64,000 nucleotides of DNA from Pegea sp. RAD2-039 (Eukaryota; Chordata; Thaliacea; Salpida; Salpidae): assembly GCA_034620365.1 (NCBI GenBank), contig JAQGEQ010000041.1, forward strand, positions 186,001 through 250,000. Direction: 5' to 3'. Position numbers and translations under genes: made by a program. The notes below the pieces were generated by a model. It was not told the origin of the DNA, made no database searches, and saw nothing but the letters and a program-made list of their open reading frames with translations. Positions 16,508-27,200 of this stretch are shown here, one piece after another. Position 1 is the stretch's first letter. Every line of letters begins with the position of its first letter.

Positions 16508-17725
16508 ATGGAAAATGCTTGTGAAATCATGCGTGACGCCCATATGATGTGTGAGAAAAATTATAACCATATAAGAAAACATAGAGGGTTATTAAGGCCA
16601 ACCAAAAATGACAACCCACTCTATCCTCCTTGGATAATTGAAGAATATCAAGAGATGGAAAAAGACAGAGGAAAATATTATTTATATTTTGCAGCTATTG
16701 AAAAAGCGCTTGAACATCTTTTAAAAGAGGTCGGTTATACTGAAGAAATTGATATGATGGTTGTAGGTGCTGGTGGTGGTCGTCTTGTTGATTACTGTTA
16801 CAAGATTAAAAGACGTTTTTCTATCAAAGGAAGGATTCATGTTGTAGAAGTAAATCAAGAAGCAAATGAAAGATTGAAAATAAGATATCAGGATGAAAAA
16901 GAAGATATTATTGTTCATCCTTATCTTCCAATAAGAACATCTGAAGAAATTAAATTGGGAGTTGAAAAAGAGATTTGTGGAAAGGTTATGGCTGAATTGA
17001 TTGTGAAGAAATCAATAAGATTATTTGTGAGTGAATTGTTTGGTAGTTTTGCAGATAATGAATTTGTTTCAGAGATCTTATCTGCTTCTGTCAACTTATT
17101 TGGACATAAAAATTGTATCAGTGTTCCACAATGTTATTCATTATATACTTGCCCCATACAATCTAATCATTTAGATAATCATTTTAATGAGAAGAAGGAA
17201 CCTTGCTCACCTTATATACTTGGAATGCCTGATGACGCTAAATATTTAACTGATATTGTTTGCATATACTCAGCTTCTACAACCATTAAAAAGCAATGTA
17301 TTACTGGAGAGGTTAAAGTAGATTTGAAAAAGATCAAATCCAAGTTTTCAGATGCTGTTATAAGCTTAAGTGGATTTGCTTTCTTTTTTACAGCAGAATT
17401 ATTTGATGATATTCAGATAGATACTCGGCCAGGGGTCACTAAAAACACTTATTTTTGGGAAAGTGGCTTTCTTACAATTGATGACAGTGCTAAGAAAAAA
17501 TGGCTAGAAGCTTTTAATTGTTCAAACGCTCATTGTGCCTTTAAGATTGAAAGATTTTGTGAAAGAGTTAAAAATGATTTTGTGGATTGCTCAAAACTGT
17601 TGAGTATTGTTCATCCAGTACTTAAAACTTGGTATGTTTGGACCTTGAAAATATCAACCAATCATCAAAATGAAGAAGAATTTGTTCATAATAAAGATTC
17701 CTTAAATCATTGCCTTTTATTATGA
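16508..17725 (+). CDS. PRMT5-like arginine methyltransferase lacking the TIM barrel, intronless
   Basis: A single exon of 405 codons from the ATG at 16508. The in-frame ATG at 16436 lies upstream of a good 3' splice site ending at 16485, so I prefer 16508. The protein begins at the PRMT5 linker (NACEIMRD) and carries the Rossmann fold and beta-barrel. Motif I is VVGAGGGRLVD; the acidic ribose ligand is in HVVEVNQEA; the double-E loop SELFGSFADNE matches PRMT5 almost exactly. The barrel contains LSGFAFFFTAELFDDI and IDTRPG, and the end (KTWYVWTLKIS, then HNKDSLNHCLLL) matches the PRMT5 C-terminus. Human PRMT5 has 637 residues. The N-terminal TIM barrel that binds MEP50 is missing here. The position equivalent to human F327 is Met (YQEMEKD), and the motif I Arg is Gly. 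It is probably a diverged paralogue or retrogene with an open frame; activity is unknown. Confidence 0.9.
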   Translation: MENACEIMRDAHMMCEKNYNHIRKHRGLLRPTKNDNPLYPPWIIEEYQEMEKDRGKYYLYFAAIEKALEHLLKEVGYTEEIDMMVVGAGGGRLVDYCYKIKRRFSIKGRIHVVEVNQEANERLKIRYQDEKEDIIVHPYLPIRTSEEIKLGVEKEICGKVMAELIVKKSIRLFVSELFGSFADNEFVSEILSASVNLFGHKNCISVPQCYSLYTCPIQSNHLDNHFNEKKEPCSPYILGMPDDAKYLTDIVCIYSASTTIKKQCITGEVKVDLKKIKSKFSDAVISLSGFAFFFTAELFDDIQIDTRPGVTKNTYFWESGFLTIDDSAKKKWLEAFNCSNAHCAFKIERFCERVKNDFVDCSKLLSIVHPVLKTWYVWTLKISTNHQNEEEFVHNKDSLNHCLLL

Positions 17726-17914
17726 TTATAGATTTGAAGATACAATCATAATAACTAATACTTGTTTCAAGTTTCAACAAATAGTTCGGATATTTTAAAT
17801 GTTTTATTAGAAAATTGATTGTTAGAAGTTTTTATTGACAAATAGTATTTTTATCACACAGCTTTTTATGAATTAATTTGAATTTGTTAAAATCATTCAA
17901 AATAGTTTGAGGTT

Positions 17915-20900
17915 ATGGCCGAAGAGCTTAGTGTTGATTGTGTTCTGAAATTTTTGAATTTACATGGGGGAAAAGTGAAAAACTCCATTTTAGTTCCACA
18001 TTTCAAAAAGTTTTTTAGTAAACCTGAAACAAGAGGTAACTTAAGTTTACTTTCAATTACATTATAAATTTTCAATATTCGGTTAGATAGTTTTTTTGTT
18101 CAGTTGTTGATAATTTAAGTAAGCAGTGACTTTTAAAACTGATTAATTTATTCAACTTTTTTTAATATTTTTTTCTCAAAGATTCGAATCGTCAAAAGTT
18201 CAAAGAAATCGTCAATTCAGTAGCAACAGTGGTTACTGAAAATGTAAAATCCTCAACAAATGCCATGGATAACAATTCGAGAACATTTATTTTTTAGGGC
18301 GACAAATTCATTCTTCTGAAGAAGAAATTCCGGCAATCTTTGTCTTCAACAGATAATGAATCTCCTCAAACAACAGAGACATCAACACCAGAACCCAACA
18401 CACCCACTTCAGGTTCTGAAAATTAACATTTTAGTCGTGAAAATTTATGAAAGTTTTTTTTAAACAAATCAGTGGAAATGGAATTAACAGACAAATCTAC
18501 TCAAGACTCAAATGTAATCAAAGATGACCCTCCAAAAATTTATCTAAACAATATCAAGAAAGAATCAGTAGAAGAAGAAGATGGGAAGAAGAAGCCGGAG
18601 TCTTCTGATCCCTCTAATCAACTTTCAGATTTTAGTGAGACTTTCATTGAACTAACTGGCATAAAATCAAACATTTTTCTGCAGATAAAACAGAAGCAGA
18701 ACCAACTATAAAGAATATCATTAGTGAACCGACAGTCCATCGCCGGAGCAAGAAAGATTTGGCATCTTCACCTAATCTCAGTGAGGTAGAAGCATCTTAT
18801 CAACCTTTTATAGTCCTAGATTCAATTTTCAGCCACTAGATCGCGCCCTAGAGCTTATGGTTGGCGATTTTTATTGAAGTTAAATAAGAAGCAATTTGTA
18901 GATAAATTATCAGCAGTAATTTAAAGCTAATCAAAAGTAGAACTAATTATTTTGCATTTTATCTGTTGGTCGCTTTGTTGCAATAATTGAGTTGATAATA
19001 AACAGAGGCATTCCGCTTTAATTGGACGATTCAGATCTTCTGTAGCTTCAGGTGGGCAGACAAGCGAGTTACGTGCCAGAAATCGACCAATCAGCGTCTA
19101 TCAGGTATCGGTTTGAAGGGAAAAATCTCTAATAGATAAATTATCGATAGTTTGCATGTAGTTGTTGGCTACTAACTGCACCTGCTCGCTCGCTTGCTTT
19201 ATTAGATGTTTACAGTTTAATTTGATTTTAGTTTTTTTAGTTTTTTATTTTCATTTTGAAATCGAGAAAAATATTTAAGAAATTAAAGTGAAGTTATTTG
19301 AAAAAGTTACTCAAGCAAGAAAAGTTTTTTTTTTTATTTAATCCAAAGTTTTTGTGAATGATTTTTTTTGATGTAAACAAATTGTGATTTGCAAATTATT
19401 TTCAGATTAAATTTCTTTGACTTTGTGTGTTTTGATTAACTTTTCACTATATGTCTTCTTTCATCAAGTTTATCTGGATTTTTTTAATAAGAGAAATAAA
19501 GTTATGTGATCTCTTGATTTCCACATATCACTTACTACATATACACTGACTTACTTGTATCATCTCTGATATTTCCCGGTTTTTGTCCTCTAACTTTTTG
19601 ATTAATGACAGCAAGGGTTGTTTTTATAAGAAAGTAACTGAACGTAACCAACTTTTTTGTTGTATTGAAAGATTTGAAGTCTATAGAAGTTAATGTTGTT
19701 GTTTCTTTGTTTTTGTTATTAAATAATGAAGTTTTTGTTTAGTGAAAACATTTGAAGAACTCTAGATTAATTGAATTGTTTTTATTTGATATTCTGTCAG
19801 TGTTTTGAGTAGCAAGTTTTTTATTAGACTTTTATTTAGATAACAGTTTTTTTTAATAACTATTATTAGATAAATTTGAGATATTGTGAGGTGTTTTTTT
19901 ATAAACGATTGTTGAGATATTTATCAATATTTATTCTCATATAAAATTATAATTTCTTTTTTATTTGATAAATTATAATTTAATATTTTGCCATAAACAA
20001 CTTTTTTTAATTTCCAGTTTTAGCTGATTATTTGTAGATAAATGAATTCTTGAAACTTTTTCTAGTTTTGATTATCTGTTAGTTCTGTAAATAGTTCTAA
20101 GTTTGAATAGAAATTTGTGTTTTCATATCATTAGTAGAATGTCTTCTTTCTTCAGATTGATCTTTGTAAAATATCTGCTCTTTTTGTAAAAGCTTTTTCT
20201 TTTTTGTTTTTCTTTAATAAAAAAGAATTCTTTTTCTTCCATTATGTCTCCGGTAGCTATTCATATGTGTCTTAACTATTTCTCACATAAATTCTATTTA
20301 AGTTAGCTGAGCATTACACAGTTAATATTGAAAGCCAGTCAACTTGTACATTCATCTAGAGGCTTCAAGTGGCTTGCTAAATAATAAAACAAATTAAAAA
20401 TGAATCACCAAGATTTTCTAAATAAACTAAGGAACAGAAGAAATAGTGATAGGATTCAGAATAATGTTAAGAGCTGGAGACAAGCAAGGGTAAGGACTTA
20501 GATGATGTTGCTTTTTTATTGTCTAGACTTGGAGCTGGGTTTTAGTCTTAGTGTCACCAAAATCGGATATTTTCTCACTAATTGTTTCTACAAAACATTT
20601 CTCTACTTGTTGGTTTATTTTTATCATTTATTCTATTTTTTGAATAATGAGAAACTTTATGAGTTAATTATAGAATAAAATCACCTTTTATTTTTCAAAA
20701 AGTTTGAAATAAGTTCTTTGTTACATGATTTAGTAGAAAATGTTCTTGCAACCCTACTTATTTTCATTTTATTCTATTTTTATAATCACTTTTTCAAAAA
20801 AAATGATTTGGAAACACCACAATTTGTCTATTTTCTAACAAACTTTTATAAAAGTTATTTTCTTACAAAACTGGTAAAGATATCTTTCAAACTTTGTTGA

Positions 20901-23900
20901 CTAACCTAACATTGTGTTGTTCATGTCTCATTAATTAGTTAAATTAGTTTTTTTCTCTTTTTATTTCTTATCTTTTCGTATTACTTCAACAGGGTAGCCT
21001 ACCTGGTTCTTTTGAAAAAGTTCGCCAAAACTTTGTGAATAAATCCAAAAATTTGGATGATAGTGCGACGTCTTTAACAAATTCACAAGCATCATTAAGT
21101 AGTAAGGTAGTTAAACAGAACCAACCCACCCTTCAGCCTTACAATTTTCTTCCAAAAGTCTTCTGCTGTTTTTCTGCAATCAAATTTAATCTGCAACTAA
21201 TCAACTTGCTTCATTAATCATCTCATGATTCGAATTTTTATTTTCATTTCAAATCTTTTTAGGAAGTTGATCAAGATGAAGATTATGGTCGGAGCTCTCC
21301 AGCTCTTTTTGTAAGTTGTCAACTTCTAATTTTCATCTTTACTACCAACTTGCTTGCAATCATTTGATGCTTAATCTTCTTCTAATCTTTTAATCAAATC
21401 TTCATCTTCAGCTCAACTCCCATGAGAAGCAGTGGTCTTTAAGTTGTTGTAGAAGCGATTTGGTTGGCTTACGAAAGTTACTCGACCAAGACGAGACTCT
21501 CGCCAATAAAAAGGTCTTTTGATGCCCTTTTTTCATCTTAACTCATCTTGTTTTTTTTTAGGATTTCGTCATGGTAAGTAACAGCTCAAAATTTATGGTT
21601 TTTTATTCGGTAACACTAAAACGCGATTCTTCTTTTTCATGAATCATCTGAATTAGGGGGTAAGTAAGATTTTCAATTTTTTTAGTCATCACCTAAACAA
21701 CGTTTTTTTTTGCAAATTTTTTTCAATCATCTTCAAATCATCATCTTTAGTACGTAAGTATCCAACGCGCGTTTATGACGTCACAAACCTTCAAATCGTT
21801 GTTTTATGCAGACTGCGTTGCATTGGGCAGCGAAGAAAGGCGACAGCGACATGACGCGGCTCCTCATCGACCTCAATGTTAATTTAAATCCAAAATCGGT
21901 GAGTCTTGATCTTAACCTCTGCATCCTCATCTAATCCCAACTTCTTCATTGTATGACGTCATGAACAGAACGGGGTAAGTGTTTGATGATCGCTTATGAC
22001 GTTACTAACGCTGTTGCTAGGGATACACGCCGCTACATATGGCTTCGATGAGTGGTTACGAAGAAGTTGTTACGTTGCTTCTTGAATCAGGTAAAATCTT
22101 TGAATCATTTTCATCTCAAATTGATCCTCATCTTTTAGGAGCTGATCCAAATATTAGGGACTACAGTGGCCGGCTCCCTATTCACTATCTTAAATGTGTC
22201 TCGCTTCCTCTTCAAAGTAAGTCGCGTCTCAACTGCAGCAGCGCCCCCAAGTGGCGTTTCCACGCGTTTTCGGGAACTCACCACACAAGGGCGCGGTCCG
22301 ACAAACTTTTGTTGAAATTGGGCGAGCAGACGCGCGCGTTTTCCACCAATCAACGTCACGCCATGTCTTTCGCTTTCCCCTACGGCTCAGCAGGGCGTCG
22401 ACGACCCTCCCCTGACGTCACTAGCCGCGCACGACTCGCAAGCTTCGCTGAGCCATCTACGACACATGTTGATGTAGGGGTCGGGTCACCAGGGGGCAGT
22501 AAAGTGTCGAGAAGCGAATCGAAGCTTTTTGCGTTTATGAGAAGAAACTCGTATCGCGGTGGAAAGTCCAAATCGATTCATAGTGAAACTGGCAAACGAT
22601 CACAAATGGAAGAAACCCCTAAAGAAGCTTCTAGCGCTGTTATACGCGCGTCACCTGCTTCACGGTTTATGTGGAAGCCGACCACTAAACCCTAAACGCA
22701 AAGCATGTCTTCTTCACTTGAATCTTTGTATGTTTGCTTTGACACGCGTGTGGTGACGTCATCACGACGTTTCTTCTGTTTCTTTTCCTTTTTTTTGTTT
22801 TATTTGAAAATCGAAATTTAGAAAAATCTCTATATTAAAATTTTCATTTTTTTCAATTTTGTTTCTTGACTTTTTGTTTTTAGTTGAAGCGAAAGTTTTA
22901 AGTTGAAAATTTGTTTAGATCTGCTATCAGGCTTCCCATTAATCTAAATTAAATAAATTTCAAAAATAAATCATCAAATTGAAAAATTTGAACCAAAAAC
23001 TCAACAATTTTAAATCAAATTATTTTCTAAAATCTTTTTCACAAATTCAAATTATTTTTCACATCAAATCCTGTTTGCAAATAACTAAAGCACTTCTAGA
23101 AAGATTTAAGAGATTAAATCAACTCTGAAATTGCAGGAATTTTAAGAGGAACCAAAACAGCTGGATTCAAAGGTTTGTTTCATCCAATAAGTTTACGTCC
23201 AAAAATAAATTCATTAAAATAAGTTGTCAACAATAAATATCAACAAATAAATGAAAATATCCTTGCTACCTGTTTCTAGTGGCTCGTGATGAGGTGTGTT
23301 AGAACAATTTGTTGTAAATCTAATCAACTTGTGAACTAACAGCATGAAATTGAGTATTTTTATCAATTTGTTGAAACAACAATTTCATAAATATAACTTT
23401 TGAAGCAGAATTAAAACTTTTCAGAATTTGCTGCTGGACTTCGACCACGACTAGAATCCATTAAGAAATCATCAAATCGGCTCTCTAGCACCATTGGTGG
23501 CGGGTTTGGACAAGTAGGACAAATGGTAGTTTCGATGTCTTCAGAAGATCTTGCTAAATCACAACCAGAAACTCTTTCAAGAACGATGGTAATAAAAATG
23601 TAATTAAATCAAATAACTACAAAAATATTTCCTAATATTTCAGTCGTTTAAACAAAATCGAACAAGAAAGTTAAAAGGAAGGAAGAAGTTTAAAGATCGA
23701 CCTCTCATCAGCATGATTTCATTGAAGTAATTTCATTAAATCAGTTTTTAAATCAAATTTATGAAATCCTTGAATAAAATTTTGTTTCTAATAAAAACTC
23801 CATTTCATTTTCAGTGAAAGGGATTATCTTGGTGAATCTTTGAATGCTTATCATAAATCTCTAAGCAATTTAACTCTTGCTTCCAACAGTTATCAGGAAA

Positions 23901-23959
23901 ATCAACTGCATTTTGAGAAGTCTTCTTCTCAGAGTTCACTCAGTGAAAAAAGAAATTGA
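17915..23959 (+). CDS. SOWAH: SOWAH-family ankyrin-repeat protein, ~20 exons including four microexons
   Basis: Homologue of the Sosondowah ankyrin proteins, whose molecular role is poorly known. Exons: 17915-18035, 18182-18243, 18298-18412, 18473-18634, 18685-18785, 19006-19104, 20993-21106, 21263-21310, 21412-21513, 21562-21573, 21657-21659, 21751-21753, 21812-21898, 21969-21974, 22021-22090, 22139-22216, 23137-23172, 23425-23588, 23644-23726 and 23815-23959. The join is about 536 residues. The N-terminal SOWAH winged-helix domain reads VLKFLNLHGGKVKNS, HFKKFF, then FKEIVNSVATVV and KFILLKKKFR. The middle is acidic, Ser-rich and disordered. Two ankyrin repeats follow: HEKQWSLSCCRSDLVGLRKLL, TALHWAAKKGDSDMTRLLID and GYTPLHMASMSGYEEVVTLL. 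The junction around 18785-19006 is the least certain. AATAAA lies at 24203-24208. Confidence 0.92.
20400..20489 (+). CDS. Candidate alternative first exon of the SOWAH gene
   Basis: An ATG-initiated, phase-0 exon of 30 codons (MNHQDFLNKLRNRRNSD...) ending in a strong GTAAGG donor. There is no 3' splice site before it. It joins in frame to the exon at 20993 and so would give a short isoform of about 346 residues that keeps the ankyrin repeats but lacks the SOWAH domain. It sits at the end of a 1.9-kb intron, long for this locus, which could hold an internal promoter. Confidence 0.6.
21562..21573 (+). other. SOWAH microexon, 12 nt (encodes DFVM)
   Basis: Flanked by TTTTTTTTTAG and GTAAGTAAC. 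It encodes D-F-V-M, matching the KDF.. segment that precedes the first ankyrin repeat core in SOWAH proteins. Confidence 0.85.
21657..21659 (+). other. SOWAH microexon, 3 nt (encodes G)
   Basis: A single GGG codon between the 3' splice site ending GAATTAG and the donor GTAAGTAAG. It supplies the Gly of the conserved G-(F/Y)-T-A-L-H-W motif. Confidence 0.7.
21751..21753 (+). other. SOWAH microexon, 3 nt (encodes Y)
   Basis: A single TAC codon between CATCTTTAG and the donor GTAAGTATC. It supplies the aromatic residue of G-Y-T-A-L-H-W. The frame is unaffected if skipped, so only homology and the perfect splice sites support it. Confidence 0.7.
21969..21974 (+). other. SOWAH microexon, 6 nt (encodes NG)
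   Basis: AACGGG between CATGAACAG and GTAAGTG. It encodes the N-G of S-N-G-G-Y-T-P-L-H, matching the S-H-G-G-Y-T-P-L-H of vertebrate SOWAH proteins. Confidence 0.75.
22217..22695 (+). CDS. Read-through extension of a SOWAH exon (candidate alternative 3' end)
   Basis: If the GTAAGT donor at 22217 is not used, the frame of the last ankyrin exon stays open for about 158 more codons. The text is basic and Ser/Arg-rich (for example KLFAFMRRNSYRGGKSKS), and the sequence is far more GC-rich than the surrounding introns. It could be a genuine alternative C-terminus or a GC-rich intron that is open by chance. Confidence 0.4.
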
Positions 23960-24208
23960 ATCTTGAAATATTTTTGATACACTTAATATATACTCAAGTT
24001 TTGAATTTGAAGAAAATTCTTTGTCAAAGTTTGCTTAGTTTTTCTAAAACAACTTGATTTCAATTTGGCAATTCTGAAAACTGAGTTTTGATTTTTTAAA
24101 TTCATTTTTTACAACATTTTTATAAATCTTTATTTTTATCTAACCAAGTGCTGTCGGTCGCGAACCTGAGGCTTGAAAGTGGCTTTCAGCGAGTTTTTCA
24201 AGAATAAA

Positions 24209-25329
24209 AAATTATAATCTATCTCGGAATATTTGAATAAAATTGATTGAAAAAGTTTACTTATCCAACACATGCCTGCAAATAAAGAAGAACTTTTTAC
24301 GTTTTTTATTTCATTACTTTTTCGTAAAAATTATTTAACGACCTACAAAAACTGAACATACGACTCTAACAGAAGACATTTGCTCAAAGTCATATTTCAT
24401 TGATTAGAAATAGAAATTTCTTTCCAAGAAATGGCAACATTTGTTCATAAAGAATATTTAAATCTAAAAATTGACGGTTTATCAATATTTTGAAGAATTT
24501 TAAAAATAAACTATTTGAATCGTGATAATTAACAAATTTGAAATATTTGATTAAAACCTTTAGAACCCTTTTGCTATTCAATTTTCAATTAAATGTTGGA
24601 ACAATCATGAAATACTGGTAATTAGAATGTCATCACAAAAGTATCCTTATTTTTTGATTAAGTTAATTATAAGTCTGGTAATAATAACTAAATTATTTGA
24701 TTTATAATTTCACAACTATTTATAAGAGCTCTATTCAATTTCTAAAGAGGCTAATAACAATGGTAAGATACAACTGAATGAACGACGAAAAACTAAACAA
24801 GTATTATAGACGATGTAATAACTTGACAACATATTTACAGTAAAGTACTCTTCTGAACACAAATCGAAGATGAAAAGCAGTTTGTTACTCATCGTATCTT
24901 TTTATATACTTTGTTAGATTCACTTAAGCTCAAAGTAGCTAGTAAGCTTCCATTACTATTGTTCTTCAAACACATCCATGTATTTTTTCTGTCATCATCT
25001 TTCAAAATCTTGAATCCTTCTTAACAAGAAAATTAATAAATCCATCTTGAAATCCATCATGAATATTTAGCAAAAATCTCATCGCTCTTTACAATAACTT
25101 TGAATTTATTGAGGATTGAAGTTTTATCAAAGATCTTAAACATTTTACATCATAATTACATTATGAGTGGTACGGAGTTTCTGGTCTAGGCCGTCATTAC
25201 ATCTCAGTTCTTCTCTTCTTTCTATTTCTAGCGGCTGCTTCCTGGATGACTTCAGTACTGATGAAGGACGGTCATTGTGATTCTCTTAGTTCTTCTTCCT
25301 GTCTATTTCTTAGGAAACCTTTTGTGAAG
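24209..25329. other. Intergenic, AT-rich, nothing supported
   Basis: Sequence downstream of SOWAH. A 63-codon minus-strand frame at 24390-24581 has no recognisable content. Confidence 0.5.
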
Positions 25330-25580
25330 TGCTCGGGTATGCTCGCCTACGGGTATTTCCCACATTTGAAACATATGCTTGAACCAGCTGGACAGTTTTT
25401 AAAATCATGAGGTTGGCTTCATCTACATTTAAAACAAACTTCTTTCATGGCATCTACTGTCAGTTCCGATTAATCCTCATCTTTGAGTTCCATTGAATTC
25501 ATTGCTTTTTCTGCAGCTTCAATCGATTTGCCAGCACCAAAGTATTGGTTTTTCTACAGGGCATCTTCCAGTATCACTCT
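25330..25580 (-). mobile_element. Degenerate retroelement gag fragment with two zinc-knuckle-like blocks
   Basis: Read on the minus strand, 25440-25340 contains two consecutive CxxC zinc-knuckle-like blocks, VCFKC followed by H-x4-C, then ICFKCGK. They follow a helical stretch with AGKSIEAAEKAMNSMELK. Several in-frame stops interrupt it. CCHC pairs after a helical segment are typical of gag proteins of LTR retrotransposons. I see no protease, RT or LTRs nearby. It is a dead remnant; assignment is moderate to weak. Confidence 0.4.
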
Positions 25581-26984
25581 ATAATGCTTTTTACTGTTAC
25601 TAGCATATCGGTGAAGGTTTCAAGTATAACTCACAATCTTGAGAACAAAAATTAGATCTTACAATGATTGGAAAAAATCGGATGTAGATAATAAGGCCTT
25701 ACGTGTCCTAGACTAATAAAATCTCCAAAATCAGTGGTTGTTAAAAGATATTGAAAGACTCATTCTTTGAAGTATGATTGCTGCAAAAGAAATGTAAGAA
25801 AGAAAAAGGTAGACTCTTTAATCAGTATGATAGTTAGTACATGTAAATGTATCAAATCAACAAATATCTCTTAAATATCCTTACAAGTAGAATTTGCTCG
25901 AAAAACGACATCTTAATCGCCTAATTTATGAGATTATATTCAGATGGCGAAATTATTAATCAAGTTTTTACTAAAAAATAGGTAAAGTATTGAGTATATA
26001 TGTAACGATCAAACTAATTGGTTCCAGCAATAATCATTTATCATTATAACATAAAAATCAACTTCAAATTTCACTTTCAAACGAACATTTGGAATATCTG
26101 TAGTACGAGTATTTGGCTACAAATAGAGTTATTGTATTTTTCCGATAATGTTTGCCAAAAAACTAGGGTTCTAGAGCTGTAAAGGTTTGAGAGTTTCTTG
26201 ATGTTGTTGATGGTGACCATAGTAACCCAGTAATGCCCATATCTGTTGATGGTTAAGCCGTACTAATTATCTTAAGAGATGTTGTGCTTTAGTTTCAGAA
26301 ATTTACATTTGTTGGAATAATAAAAGATATCTCTGAGCTTAATGACAAATAATGGATTGTTTATCTAATGTTCAAAGTTGACTGTGTATTTTTATTCTAG
26401 ATATAACTTGTTACAAGAAAAAAAATAAGCTGTGCCACGGGTTTATACTGCGCAGTATCTATTGTCATTTAAACATTTTTTCTTTGATAAATATAGCTTG
26501 CTGATAAAAGTTTATTCAAATCCTGGCTGCCGACCTAACAGATCTTTTGAAACACAACTGAGGCTTACTAACACGGGTCCAAAAGTCGTATTGATGGATG
26601 TTTTTACTTTTATTCGAATTGATTGCTAATCTTATAACAGTAGGTGTGATGTGGTTTCTTATATCATTTAGCTGTAATTGTAAAAGATGCATTCATGTTT
26701 TGGGCTGAAATAAGAGATTCTTAAAGAATCGATTCTGTAAGAAAAATATCTAAATTTGATAGAAAATACCCAAAAGATTGTTTCTGTGTTTTGAAATATA
26801 ACTCTTTTCAGTAAAAATAGAAAAATAGTATTACAGCCGATTAACAGACAGAAATTTGAATCAGTTTCTGCATCTTTTACAATTTCGCTCTAAAATAATT
26901 GTCAGTAATAAACAAAATCAAGAAAATTCTCTTTAAAATGACTTTGTATGAATATTTGGTAAGTATAAATAACATTATTGAGAT
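25581..26984. other. Intergenic, possible unnamed decayed repeats
   Basis: Mixed-composition DNA without a supported gene. The 65-codon frame at 26432-26629 lacks homology that I can see. Some GC-richer patches may be repeats. Confidence 0.4.
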
Positions 26985-27200
26985 GAGATAGGCGAGTGGT
27001 TAGGTTGGTTGACTTCTAATCTATTATGCTCAGCACGTGAGGATTCAAATACCATAAAACCTTCAATCTGTTGACCTCGAGGTTACTGGACCGTGTCACC
27101 CAACAATGGGTCTAAAGAATGGGTGTAGCTCAGCGTGTGCAGCTCGCTACTATAATCAAAACCAATTTGCATGCATGAGAGTAGAATGACTATCAAGTTC
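26985..27200 (+). mobile_element. tRNA-derived SINE, copy 2
   Basis: The head resembles a tRNA gene: an A-box-like GAGTGGTTAGGTTGG near 26993-27007, and a B-box-like GGATTCAAATACC near 27042-27054, about 40 nt apart. A tRNA-unrelated body follows that shares blocks with copy 1 at 12110-12376 (TCTAAAGAATGGG, CGCTACTATAATC, GCATGCATGAGAG). It has diverged from copy 1 and is likely inactive. Confidence 0.7.
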
